DNA of 64,000 nucleotides from Roseovarius sp. A-2 (GTDB lineage: Bacteria; Pseudomonadota; Alphaproteobacteria; Rhodobacterales; Rhodobacteraceae). The stretch's first letter is position 1. Each line of letters opens with the position of its first letter. The position numbers and the translations under genes were made by a program. Below the pieces are notes generated by a model that was given only the letters and a program-made list of their open reading frames with translations, did no database searches and was not told where the DNA came from. Where the stretch lies: positions 17,773-81,772 of the forward strand of contig NZ_BDIY01000021.1 of assembly GCF_002072155.1 (NCBI RefSeq), written 5' to 3'. Below, piece after piece: positions 7,365 to 16,259 of the stretch.

Positions 7365-9862
7365 TGCCCCGCTACTTTCTCAGAAGATTAAAGGTCGAAG
7401 GCTTCCGGGGAGTCAATAATCAGGGCAATCCGCTCGACATCAGTTTCAAATCAGATGCCGTAAATTCCGTTTTTGCTGTCAACGGAATTGGAAAAAGCTC
7501 TATTTTTGAATCGCTGTACTATGCGATTCAAGGGACAATACCGAAACTTGATGACCTGAAGGCGCACGAACGTCCGCAGGACTATTACTGCAATCGTTTC
7601 CATTCCGGCAACAAGGCCATGATCGAGGTCGAGTTGGAGCCGGATGACGGTGGTGCGGTGGTGTCCATCAAAGTGGAACGCGATGGTGGCGGAAACCGGA
7701 CGGTTAGCAGCCCCAGTGGGCACGCCGATCCCGAAGGTTTTCTTGGGACGCTGAACGAAGCCTTTGCACTCCTTGATTACCGCACCTTCTCGCGGTTCAT
7801 TGAAGAGTCGCCGCTTGAGCGTGGCCGGACATTCTCCGCCCTTCTGGGGCTTTCGGAATACTCCGATTGCCGTCAGGCGCTGCAGGCTGTGTCCGATACG
7901 CGCACGACAAACACCGACCTCGAAATGAAGGTACTGGCGACACAGATCGCCGGAACGCAACGCGCTGTTCAGCAAGCCTTGGCGGCACTTCGATCCAATT
8001 TCGAGAAGGTCACAGGGAAGCCTCTCGAAGATGTTGGCAAGCTCGACCAATACGCCTCCGAGGTTTCAAAGGCGCTTGGCAACGTCGAACTTCTTAAGGA
8101 ACATTTCGACGGAAAATCTCTGGATGACATAGATTTCGGCGCCATCAAGGATGCCATCAAGACGGCCGAGGGCGGAGAAAAGCGCAAAGAGCTCGAGACA
8201 GCTATTGCCGATATTTCGGCTCTAGAGGAATTGGGAGCCCACGACGCAACGGCGATTGAAGAAGAGCAGAAAAGGATAAAAGCGCTTATCGCTGAGCGGG
8301 ACGCTTTGCTGGCCGCTACCCGAGGCGATCTGTTTGAAAAGCTCTATTCGGCGGCGCAGGATGTGGTCCAGAGCGATGTTTGGTCAAATGATACCCAATG
8401 CCCCCTCTGTGAGAGCGACCTCAAGAGCTCCATAAGCGCACATATCGAGCATCAGCTCACCCAGTATGCCGATTCAGCGGCCAAGGCGAAGGAACTTGGG
8501 GAGCTATGGGAGGGCTCAGGTTGGCGGCAGTGTCTGTCCGACCACGAGCTCGCAAAGGTTCTGGGCGTAGATGCAGGGGGCCGCATCCTCGCGCGCTTCG
8601 ATGGCAGGATGAAATCAGGCGAAGTCAGCGACATCGATGCCATCGCTGCGGTTACGCGCACAAACGAGCTTACGGGCCTTGTCCCAGACTTACTGGAGAA
8701 GGCGCAGGAAAAGAAAACGAACCTCGAATCTGAGCTACCCGCATCGCTCGTTCAGCTCACTGAACAAGTGGAATACGGGCGGCAGTTCAAGGATGCTTTG
8801 GGCAGCTACAAACAAGGCCAATCAGAGGAAAGGGAACATCAAGCCCGGTTGGATATTCGCGAGCGCTGGAAAACGTTCATCTCCAAGGCTTCATCCAAAT
8901 TTGCAGCCGCTGAGGCGGCGTTGTCCAAGGCCAAGATCAATGACATCGATGCCGAGTACAAATCCATGTACAAGGACATCATGCAGGTTGGCGACGTTGT
9001 GCCTGACCTGCAACGCGCCGCAGACAAAGAAGACCTGAATGTAGAACTCAGCGATTTTCATGGCCAGCGCAAGCTATCTGCGCGCGCTTTGCTGTCAGAG
9101 AGTTACCGCAACGCTCTTGCGATATCCGTCTTCCTAGCGGCGGCGATGAAGCATTCTGGTGCGCCCCGCTTTGTTGTTCTTGATGATGTGACATCGAGTT
9201 TCGATGCCGGGCACCAGTTCTATCTGATGGAATTGATCAGAACCAAGCTTCAACATCCGCAGAATGCAGATGGTCTGCAATTTATCATCCTGAGTCACGA
9301 TGGGCTGCTTGAAAAATACTTCGATACGAAAGGCGGAACTGTAGCCTGGCATCATAATAGATTGCAGGGTTCGCCCCCTATGGGAGATATTCTCCATCAG
9401 GCCCAGGGCGCTGATCGCCTCAAGACACGCGTTACGACCCTTCTTTCTGCTGGACAGATCAGTGAAGCCGAGCCGATTGTCCGCCAGTATCTAGAATACA
9501 AGCTCCAGCAGATAATCCGAAAGGTGAATATTTCTGTCCCACTCGATTTCGCGATCAAAGACACGAACAAGATGGTCAGCAATTGCCTTGATGCGATCAA
9601 AGAGGCGATTGATCTGCACCAGAGGGCAGGCACACTTGTTCTTGAGGCGCAGCAGGTTCATGATGTACTGAACTCTCATGTTCCGGCGATCGTTAGCAAT
9701 TGGGTTAGTCACTATGCGACAGGAGGCAGCAGTAGCTTCTCCGCACCAGTACTCAACGGCGTGATAAGTTCCATCGACGCCATGGCGGATTGCTTTGGAT
9801 ACGACGATACATCGACATCGCCTACGCGGCGCCGTTGGTACAGGTCTCTTTCCAGGCGATAG
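7364..9862 (+). CDS. SMC/Rad50-like ABC ATPase, likely defence-associated
   Basis: 832 residues. The N-terminal head has Walker A NGIGKSS (about residues 40-46, with the usual first Gly replaced). A long helical region follows, with a zinc-hook-like CPLC at about 346-349. The C-terminal head then has a signature-like LLSESYRNALAIS (about 575), Walker B FVVLDDV (about 602-608), a D-loop SSFD and an H-loop LSHD (about 645). About 180 further helical residues follow the second head. The plan is that of RecN/SbcC-type ATPases in bacterial defence operons. It is translationally coupled to the small gene before it and lies 235 bp before a restriction-modification gene on the same strand. Exact system not identified; DNA-end sensing is inference. 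Confidence 0.8.
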   Translation: MPRYFLRRLKVEGFRGVNNQGNPLDISFKSDAVNSVFAVNGIGKSSIFESLYYAIQGTIPKLDDLKAHERPQDYYCNRFHSGNKAMIEVELEPDDGGAVVSIKVERDGGGNRTVSSPSGHADPEGFLGTLNEAFALLDYRTFSRFIEESPLERGRTFSALLGLSEYSDCRQALQAVSDTRTTNTDLEMKVLATQIAGTQRAVQQALAALRSNFEKVTGKPLEDVGKLDQYASEVSKALGNVELLKEHFDGKSLDDIDFGAIKDAIKTAEGGEKRKELETAIADISALEELGAHDATAIEEEQKRIKALIAERDALLAATRGDLFEKLYSAAQDVVQSDVWSNDTQCPLCESDLKSSISAHIEHQLTQYADSAAKAKELGELWEGSGWRQCLSDHELAKVLGVDAGGRILARFDGRMKSGEVSDIDAIAAVTRTNELTGLVPDLLEKAQEKKTNLESELPASLVQLTEQVEYGRQFKDALGSYKQGQSEEREHQARLDIRERWKTFISKASSKFAAAEAALSKAKINDIDAEYKSMYKDIMQVGDVVPDLQRAADKEDLNVELSDFHGQRKLSARALLSESYRNALAISVFLAAAMKHSGAPRFVVLDDVTSSFDAGHQFYLMELIRTKLQHPQNADGLQFIILSHDGLLEKYFDTKGGTVAWHHNRLQGSPPMGDILHQAQGADRLKTRVTTLLSAGQISEAEPIVRQYLEYKLQQIIRKVNISVPLDFAIKDTNKMVSNCLDAIKEAIDLHQRAGTLVLEAQQVHDVLNSHVPAIVSNWVSHYATGGSSSFSAPVLNGVISSIDAMADCFGYDDTSTSPTRRRWYRSLSRR

Positions 9863-10097
9863 CCTATTCGTTCGAGTGTTGGTTACTCCCAACGGCAAGG
9901 CGGAGATCGAGCACTTTGCGGTTGTCGTTAAAAACCCGCACCCAACCCCTTCGTGTCCGAGCAGCGGCGGTTGAGTGGGCCATGTCGACCGTGTCTCAGC
10001 AGGCGACAATAGACAGAAGAAGACTGGAAGGTAACGAATTATTGCTTTTTTGCTGCGGCAAGAGTTAGTTTCCGTTTTAAAAGGAAAGTGCTGAGCA

Positions 10098-13000
10098 GTG
10101 CCCGATTTCGATGACCTGATCTCCCGCTTCGGGATCGAAGCGCAACGCCGCCTCTCGTCTGTAGTTTCTGGCCGCCCCGAGGAACAGCTAAGAGGCCCGC
10201 TTGAAACCCTCTTTCCCGGGCTCGCCCAGATCTGCGGCCTTGGTGTCTCCGATATCTTCCTCGTGCCCGAGACGCCGATGCCGGAATTGGCCATCCGTCC
10301 AGACTTCGCCATTATGCGGCGACGGGGGGCAGCGTCGGACCTCATAGGCTTCGTGGAGATTAAAGCTCCCGGCAAGGGCGCAGACCCTCGAAGGTTCACA
10401 GACGCGCACGACAAGAAGCAGTGGGAGAAGCTGAAAGCCCTCCCCAACCTAATCTACACCGACGGCAATGAGTTCTCCGTCTGGCACGACGGTGAGCTTC
10501 AGGAGGCGTCGAGTGGGTCCGGCATAGTACGTCTCAGCGGAGACATTCGGACTGCTGGAGGCGGTCTGACGGGTTCTGCGGACCTTGTGTCCATCTTCAA
10601 CAACTTTCTAACCTGGACGCCTACCAGCCCACGCAACGCCCGCGAGCTGGCCCGTATATCCGCCCGCCTGTGCCGCCTGCTCAGGGATGAGACCATCGAA
10701 AGACTGGAAGCCGACGACTCCGAGGTTGCCGCGCTGCGGTCCGATTGGCGACAAATCCTGTTCCCGGAGGCTGACGACAAGCAGTTCGCGGATGGTTACG
10801 CTCAAGCGGTCGTTTTCGGTCTCTTAATGGCTCGTGCTCGTGGCGTCTCGCTGGCCGATGGTATCGACCATGCGGCGCGCGACCTCCGAACGACGGATTC
10901 TCTCATCGGGACGGCGCTTGGGTTTCTGACCTCCAATCCCGACACGCTGGCGACCTCTCTCAAATCGCTCACCCGCGTTCTGGACGCTGTGGACTGGCCC
11001 ACCGTGTCACGGGGCGATGATGATGCATGGCTCTATTTCTACGAGTTCTTCCTCGAAACCTACGACAACAAACTCCGCAAGCAGACAGGCTCATATTACA
11101 CCCCGCCCGAAGTGGTGCGGGCGGTGGTGCGCCTGACCGACGATATCTTGCGCCACCCCGCCCGTTTTGCCCTGACCAGCGGCTATCGGGCCGACGAGGT
11201 GACAGTCGTTGACCCTGCCGTTGGCACCGGCACCTTTCTCTTGGGCATCCTGAGTCATATAGCCGAGCAGGTTGAGGCCGACCTTGGGGCGGGAGCGGTC
11301 CCTGGCGCGATGGAAGCAATCGCCCGCCGTCTCATCGGGTTCGAGTTACAGTTTGGCCCCTTCGTAGTGGCTCAACTCCGCCTCCTGAGTGAGCTGTTGG
11401 AGCTGACCGGCTCTGGCTCCATTCACCCTCGCCTGTTCGTCACCGACACGCTCAGCGACCCAGAGGAGTCCCGCGCCCGCCTACCGTCCCTCTTTGCCCC
11501 TCTCACGGCCAGCTATGAGGAGGCCAACCGCATCAAAGGTGAGGAGCCGATTACGGTGGTCATCGGCAACCCACCCTACAAGGAGAAAGCCAAGGGGCGC
11601 GGCGGGTGGGTTGAAGAAGGCCGCGATGGCGAAGCAGCACCGCTGGACGAATGGAAGACCCCGCCGGAATGGGGAGCGGGAGCGCACCTCAAACATCTCA
11701 AAAACCTTTATGTCTATTTCTGGCGTTGGGCGACTTGGAAGGTCTTTGGCGACCCGCCCGTCGAGGGCGAGACCCCGAGGCCCGACCGCAAAGGCGTGGT
11801 GTGCTTCATCACAGTCGCCGGATTCTTGAATGGTCCGGGCTTCCAGAAAATGAGGGCAGACCTGCGCCGTGACGCCGATGAGATTTGGGTCATCGACGCC
11901 ACGCCCGAGGGCCACCAGCCACCGGTAAACAGCCGGATTTTTCAAGGTGTCCAGCAGCCCGTTTGTATCGTCATTGCGGCCCGGAATAGCGACGAAGGAA
12001 CCGCCGATCCGGCCACCGTGCGTTTCCGCCGCCTACCTGCGGTTCGGCGTGAAGACAAGTTCACGGCGTTGGCGACTATTGGAATTGATGACCCGCAATG
12101 GGAGATTTGTCCGAACCAGCCAAGAGCGCCCTTCTTGCCGCCCGCAGAAGGCGTTTGGGGTTCTGGGGCGCCATTAGCGGACATATTCCTTTGGGATGGG
12201 TCTGGCGTGATGGCAGGTCGCACTTGGGTAATCTCGCCAGATTCCCAGTCTTTAGACCAGCGATGGCAAACGCTGAAGGCAGAGCGGGATTCGGATGAAC
12301 AAGCAAAGTTGTTTCATCCCCATCTGCGCAATGGGCGTCCGGGTGATAAACATATTGACAAGGAACTTCGGGCGGGACTTTCCGGGCATCCCTTCCGAAG
12401 CCAGCCCGTTCGTAGTGACACTGGCGAGGCGATACCACCGGTGCGATATGCTATGCGTTCGCTTGACCGCCAGTGGGTCGTCCCTGACGGGCGACTTATC
12501 AACCAAGCAAATCCGACGCTTTGGGAGAACTTCGGGCCGTCTCAAATCTTTATCACCTCGCCCGAAGATAGAACTCCGACGAACGGACCGGCTTGTTCGA
12601 TTTGCGCACTTATTCCAGACCTCCATCACTACCACGGCCGCGGGGGGCGGGTGTTCCCACTCTGGGCCGATAGAGCCGCCACCCAATCCAATATCCGTCC
12701 CGCCTTTCTGGCCGCGCTCACGCGCAGCCTGAGCAACCCGGTAGCGGCCCCCGATCTGTTGGTCTACATCGCGGCTGTGGCAGCCAACCCAGCCTATACC
12801 GCACGCTTTCAAGTCGACCTTATCCAGCCCGGTCTACGCATACCGCTGACCGCCCGCCACGATCTGTTCCAAGAGGGTGTGGAAATCGGCAAGCGTGTGG
12901 TCTGGCTCCACACCTACGGCGAACGCTTCACTGACCCCGCGAATGACCGCCCCGCAGGTCCACCAAGGGCCGCAGAAGGCCCCACCATCCCAATGGGCGG

Positions 13001-13451
13001 AGCCATCCCGGCGGACCCTGACAAGTTCCCCAATGAGTTGAGCTATGACGAGGCCGCGCGCCGCCTCTATGTCGGCGAAGGCTTCATCGACAATGTATCG
13101 CCAGAAGTCAGGGCCTACGAGGTCTCAGGTAAGAACATCATTGACCAATGGTTCAGTTACCGCCGCCTTGACCGCAGCCGTCCGATTATCGGTGACCGCC
13201 GCCCGCCGTCGCCGCTGGAACAGATCCAGCCCGACCGCTGGCCCGCTTCCTATACCGAAGATCTCGTCAACCTGCTTCACGTTTTGACGCTGTTGACCGC
13301 CTTGGAGCTCGACCAGGCCGACCTCTTGGAGCGTATCTGTACCGGCCCCCTTATCGACGCCGAGTTGCTGCGGGCCGAGGGCGTTTTTGACGACGACAGC
13401 TCCGCCACGACCCGCGCAGGAGATGACCGACAGGACGAATTCGCGTTTTGA
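10098..13451 (+). CDS. Fused restriction endonuclease and N6-adenine DNA methyltransferase (type IIG-like)
   Basis: 1117 residues from a GTG start with AAGGA upstream. Near the N-terminus a PD-(D/E)XK nuclease core is visible: PD at about 68-69 and EIK at about 87-89. A helical connector follows. The methyltransferase has SYYTPPEVV (about 331), motif I DPAVGTG (about 371) and catalytic motif IV NPPY (about 490), the N6-adenine type. The remaining 550 residues should hold the target-recognition domain. No helicase motifs are seen, so it fits single-chain type IIG/IIL enzymes rather than type I or ISP. Such proteins methylate host sites and cleave unmodified DNA. Codons around 12100-12650 look less regular but remain in frame. 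Confidence 0.85.
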   Translation: MPDFDDLISRFGIEAQRRLSSVVSGRPEEQLRGPLETLFPGLAQICGLGVSDIFLVPETPMPELAIRPDFAIMRRRGAASDLIGFVEIKAPGKGADPRRFTDAHDKKQWEKLKALPNLIYTDGNEFSVWHDGELQEASSGSGIVRLSGDIRTAGGGLTGSADLVSIFNNFLTWTPTSPRNARELARISARLCRLLRDETIERLEADDSEVAALRSDWRQILFPEADDKQFADGYAQAVVFGLLMARARGVSLADGIDHAARDLRTTDSLIGTALGFLTSNPDTLATSLKSLTRVLDAVDWPTVSRGDDDAWLYFYEFFLETYDNKLRKQTGSYYTPPEVVRAVVRLTDDILRHPARFALTSGYRADEVTVVDPAVGTGTFLLGILSHIAEQVEADLGAGAVPGAMEAIARRLIGFELQFGPFVVAQLRLLSELLELTGSGSIHPRLFVTDTLSDPEESRARLPSLFAPLTASYEEANRIKGEEPITVVIGNPPYKEKAKGRGGWVEEGRDGEAAPLDEWKTPPEWGAGAHLKHLKNLYVYFWRWATWKVFGDPPVEGETPRPDRKGVVCFITVAGFLNGPGFQKMRADLRRDADEIWVIDATPEGHQPPVNSRIFQGVQQPVCIVIAARNSDEGTADPATVRFRRLPAVRREDKFTALATIGIDDPQWEICPNQPRAPFLPPAEGVWGSGAPLADIFLWDGSGVMAGRTWVISPDSQSLDQRWQTLKAERDSDEQAKLFHPHLRNGRPGDKHIDKELRAGLSGHPFRSQPVRSDTGEAIPPVRYAMRSLDRQWVVPDGRLINQANPTLWENFGPSQIFITSPEDRTPTNGPACSICALIPDLHHYHGRGGRVFPLWADRAATQSNIRPAFLAALTRSLSNPVAAPDLLVYIAAVAANPAYTARFQVDLIQPGLRIPLTARHDLFQEGVEIGKRVVWLHTYGERFTDPANDRPAGPPRAAEGPTIPMGGAIPADPDKFPNELSYDEAARRLYVGEGFIDNVSPEVRAYEVSGKNIIDQWFSYRRLDRSRPIIGDRRPPSPLEQIQPDRWPASYTEDLVNLLHVLTLLTALELDQADLLERICTGPLIDAELLRAEGVFDDDSSATTRAGDDRQDEFAF

Positions 13452-13519
13452 TTGTCATGCGTCTGCTGGACGTGCGAGGTTCTCAAGTTTTCACGCACTG
13501 CCCTGGATATTCGACCCGT

Positions 13520-14059
13520 TCAGGTTTCGTCGAAATCCAAGGACTGCTGCGGGTCTTCGGGGGGAAGGTCGAGTTCGGCCGTCCGGTATGCGTCCAACCC
13601 AGCGTGCTTTGCGTAGCTGTGCACATCAGCGTCGTCCGAATAGATTGCGTGCGCGCCTTCTGCCTTCGCAATCGCAACGATCTGACGGTCAAACTTAATC
13701 TTGGTTTTGGTCGCGTCGGGATTTGCCGCGTCGATACGATGGCCACCGCGCTTGATCGCATCACTCATGGCAATGGCCGCTTCGATAGCTGCCTTCTGGT
13801 CGAAGGGTGCGATCCTGAAGGCTGCTTGTCCATTGAGGGTGTCGAGGTATGCCTGCATGGCACCTCCGGCATGGACCAGCACTTCACTCAGGACAGGGGT
13901 CGGGATAACGATCTTCTCTTTGTCGGCGGTGAGATTTGTGATCAGGTATTCGATCCGCTCAGCTGCCTTCTCTACGGAAATGCCGGTATCAGGGTCAACC
14001 GGCGCTTTGGCGTTGGGATCAAGGACAAGCAGCAAGATCGAACTATCGAAAACAACCAT
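13520..14059 (-). CDS. PIN-domain protein, putative ribonuclease
   Basis: 179 residues. The start MVVFDSS carries the first conserved PIN Asp (D5), SEVL supplies a Glu (E59), and FDRQIVAIA plus YSDDADV give the later acidic residues (D124, D142-D145). These four acidic positions bind metal in PIN nucleases such as VapC toxins. It is larger than a typical 130-residue VapC and has an inserted segment at about 100-122. Its ATG shares one base with the stop of the upstream gene (TGATG), so the pair is coupled. No classical VapB antitoxin is present, so the partner may serve that role or be the sensor. Confidence 0.75.
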   Translation of the reverse strand: MVVFDSSILLLVLDPNAKAPVDPDTGISVEKAAERIEYLITNLTADKEKIVIPTPVLSEVLVHAGGAMQAYLDTLNGQAAFRIAPFDQKAAIEAAIAMSDAIKRGGHRIDAANPDATKTKIKFDRQIVAIAKAEGAHAIYSDDADVHSYAKHAGLDAYRTAELDLPPEDPQQSLDFDET

Positions 14060-14817
14060 CAGTGGAAACCGTTGCCCTTCTCGCGCAGAGCTTTCAGTGC
14101 TCCAATCGGATCATCCATACTAGCCCAATCACTGCCCTTGATCTCACGCATCTGGTCGATAGCGTCTTTAAGATCGTCGGGGGCGAGCACGGTGAAATTA
14201 TCCACACGAAACTTTTTCAGAATCCAATTGCCATCTTGATCACGAAGCCATCGGCCTGTGCCGAAAATACGCACAGGCTCGTACATATGCTTGGCAAGAC
14301 GGCGAGCAGTGTCGCGATTGGTGTCGATGCCGGTATACTTAATCTCACCGTTCTGTAGCTGAAGGTGCACGGTCTGATCCGCGCCGCTGACGCTGATCAG
14401 TATTCCATCGAGCGTGCCTTCCTGATTGAACGGCCCATACGTTGTCGGTTTGGGGCGGTTCACACCTGGAAAGACAATGATTTCGGCGCTCTCGTCGCCG
14501 TCTTCGTAGACGAAGCCAGTGGCGTTGTCTTCCGCAAGCAAGCGGTCGATCTCTGTCTTGGCCCTTGTTGCCTCAGGACTACCCTCACCTCGCTTCACCT
14601 GGGCGATATGAGCTGCAACCTTCGGCACGTCCTCGTGGTCGATTCTCGTGACAAGTTGCGTGCTGCCGGGCTTCAGAGTATCGAAGTGAACGGCAGTATC
14701 ATGACCGAGCATAGCGGCAAGGTTTTGCATGTACTGAGCCAACCGAGCCATCGGAATGGTCTCGGGCGTGTAGGCTTTGATATACAGCGTGTAGTTCTTG
14801 CTCATGGTCTCACTCAT
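14059..14817 (-). CDS. Unknown protein paired with the PIN-domain gene
   Basis: 252 residues from the ATG at 14817 (AGAGG upstream; an ATG at 14805 is also possible, and a longer frame to 14877 lacks support). The N-terminus SKNYTLYIKAYTPETIPM, the central TLDGILISVSGADQTVHLQLQNG and a later GTGRWLRDQDGNWILKKFRV suggest a beta-rich protein with a small barrel-like segment near the C-terminus. No family recognised. Overlap with the PIN gene and shared orientation suggest a functional pair: antitoxin, substrate adaptor or sensor. The pair runs against the ATPase and restriction genes. Confidence 0.65.
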   Translation of the reverse strand: MSETMSKNYTLYIKAYTPETIPMARLAQYMQNLAAMLGHDTAVHFDTLKPGSTQLVTRIDHEDVPKVAAHIAQVKRGEGSPEATRAKTEIDRLLAEDNATGFVYEDGDESAEIIVFPGVNRPKPTTYGPFNQEGTLDGILISVSGADQTVHLQLQNGEIKYTGIDTNRDTARRLAKHMYEPVRIFGTGRWLRDQDGNWILKKFRVDNFTVLAPDDLKDAIDQMREIKGSDWASMDDPIGALKALREKGNGFH

Positions 14818-15010
14818 CGCGGCCTCTAGGGTTGAGCCGCAGTCCTCATCGTAGCATCTAGAGTTGGCGAATGACAATAAAATCCAATGAAGACATGGAT
14901 TTAGGAAAGGTCTTTGAAATTCAGAATCTTAGTGGGTCCCATGTGCATAGTAGTGCTTCGCCGGGACGGTTCTCCCCCGTTTAGCCAAAGTGTGATTTGG
15001 AGGAAAGTTG

Positions 15011-15214
15011 ATGGAACGGCGATTGCACCCTGACAGCCATGAGCTACACGACTGGCCCATATACGGTCCCAAGGACCCGGAGATCGCCAATCTGGTTGAC
15101 GCGCTCGCATACGACCATGGACTCCGTGTTCGAGAGATCGAGGAAGTTATTCTGCAAGCGTTACGAGCTCGTGTGTCAGCTGAAGAAGCGCGAAGCGGAC
15201 ACAGCTCTACCTGA
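15011..15214 (+). CDS. Small hypothetical protein (67 aa), intact paralogue of the 6.5-kb pseudogene
   Basis: The ATG at 15011 has a strong GGAGGA 6 nt upstream. The protein begins MERRLHPDSHELHDWPIYG and continues into a predicted amphipathic helix (LVDALAYDHGLRVREIEEVI). The broken copy at 6525-6737 keeps the same motifs, showing that the family is real. Short, charged and helical, it could be a regulator or antitoxin; I cannot name it. It stands alone, with a gene-free 450 bp after it. Confidence 0.65.
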   Translation: MERRLHPDSHELHDWPIYGPKDPEIANLVDALAYDHGLRVREIEEVILQALRARVSAEEARSGHSST

Positions 15215-15651
15215 TGGGCTTTCGCGCTTCAGGGTGTGGTGCAAAGTGTGGTATGTGATATTTGTTATAAGTATTTATGTATTATTATCATATTGATGAA
15301 TGAAATGTAGCGCACCCATCGTCTCCGCCAGAATATTTTTTGCCCTTCGACCGCTGCGTAAAACCCTGAAGGGCAACGTAGTTCCGGGTGTTCTAAGTCC
15401 CTTATTTGGGCAATATCTAAGCTTGCTTGAGAAGACGACTTTTAGAACTGCAATCTTCCACTCGTCATCCCGTTTTTCCATATATCACAAGGCGTTGAAA
15501 GAACGCTGAGTGTGTGTTCAAACATCTCATCGAAATTCATGGGCTTGGCATTACGATTCACTACTGCGGTCAGCGCAAGTATATCCTTGGTCCGGTGAAT
15601 AGCACTCGGGTGACCATCAGCTGACAGACAGCTTTACAAAACCAGAAATGT
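15215..15651. other. Gene-free stretch, locally AT-rich
   Basis: No supported gene here. The part around 15245-15300 is AT-rich, unlike the rest of the window, and may mark foreign DNA or a promoter region. No repeat or RNA gene recognised. Confidence 0.5.
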
Positions 15652-15664
15652 AGTTATTTTAACT
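15652..15664. promoter_or_regulatory. Operator-like palindrome in front of the arsR-family gene
   Basis: A perfect interrupted palindrome (agtta-ttt-taact) ends 2 nt before the ATG of the ArsR-family gene. Autoregulators of this family bind such AT-rich dyads over their own start region. No Shine-Dalgarno sequence is visible, so the transcript may be leaderless. Confidence 0.4.
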
Positions 15665-15666
15665 CC

Positions 15667-15984
15667 ATGATCACGATCAGCCCCGAAGCCCGTGCGCTCG
15701 CCGCACTCGGACATGATGCCCGCCTGTCGATCTTTCGCCTCTTGGTGAAGGCTGGCGAAGATGGTCTCCGGGTTGGCGACATCGGCGAGCATCTTGGCCT
15801 TCCGCCGTCAACGCTCGCGCATCATCTTTCGTCGCTCGTCGATGGGGGACTGGTGGTGCAGGACAAGCAGGGGCGCGAGGTGTTCAACCGCGTGGACTTC
15901 CCGGCCATGCACGGGCTCGTTGCCTTCCTGACCTCGGAATGCTGTGCCGGTGTCACGATCAAGCCTTCGAAAGATGCGGCATGA
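15667..15984 (+). CDS. ArsR-family winged-helix transcriptional regulator
   Basis: 105 residues with the ArsR pattern: ALAALGHDARLSIFRLLV, then the recognition region LGLPPSTLAHHLSSL and the wing VVQDKQGREV. The ELCVCDL metal site of classical ArsR is absent; two neighbouring Cys lie near the C-terminus (ECC), so a thiol-based or metalloid input is possible. The MFS gene 275 bp downstream on the same strand is a likely target. Family members relieve repression when a ligand binds. Confidence 0.85.
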   Translation: MITISPEARALAALGHDARLSIFRLLVKAGEDGLRVGDIGEHLGLPPSTLAHHLSSLVDGGLVVQDKQGREVFNRVDFPAMHGLVAFLTSECCAGVTIKPSKDAA

Positions 15985-16037
15985 CGATGTTGAACATTCT
16001 TCATCCCAAAAACAACTAAAAGTCCGGACATATAGCA

Positions 16038-16226
16038 ATGTCTGACCCATCTCTTATCGCGCCCGGTTTTTGGACTGCTTTGCGCCATATCTGGAACGAA
16101 CACCGCGTCTGGCTGGCGTCGGCGTTAGGGCTGGGAAACCGGCGCGAGCTCTTCCATGCGACGGGGGCGGTTATAGATGCTCCGAGATGTAGCCTTGGGA
16201 CCGCCCTCACGACCGAACAGCCCTGA
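16038..16226 (+). CDS. Doubtful small reading frame, possible truncated permease start
   Basis: 62 codons starting MSDPSLIAPGFWTALRHIWNEH. The first 30 residues resemble the cytoplasmic start of a membrane protein, but the frame then continues with low-complexity, non-hydrophobic sequence and stops. No good ribosome-binding site. It may be the remnant of a permease gene once following the ArsR-family gene, or chance. Confidence 0.2.
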   Translation: MSDPSLIAPGFWTALRHIWNEHRVWLASALGLGNRRELFHATGAVIDAPRCSLGTALTTEQP

Positions 16227-16259
16227 TTATTCCTACATCCCGTTAAGGACCCATTTTTC

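Noticed and set aside
13448..14239. Plus-strand frame covering the PIN gene
   Set aside because: No ribosome-binding site and no family pattern; the minus strand has a full PIN motif set and a coupled partner.
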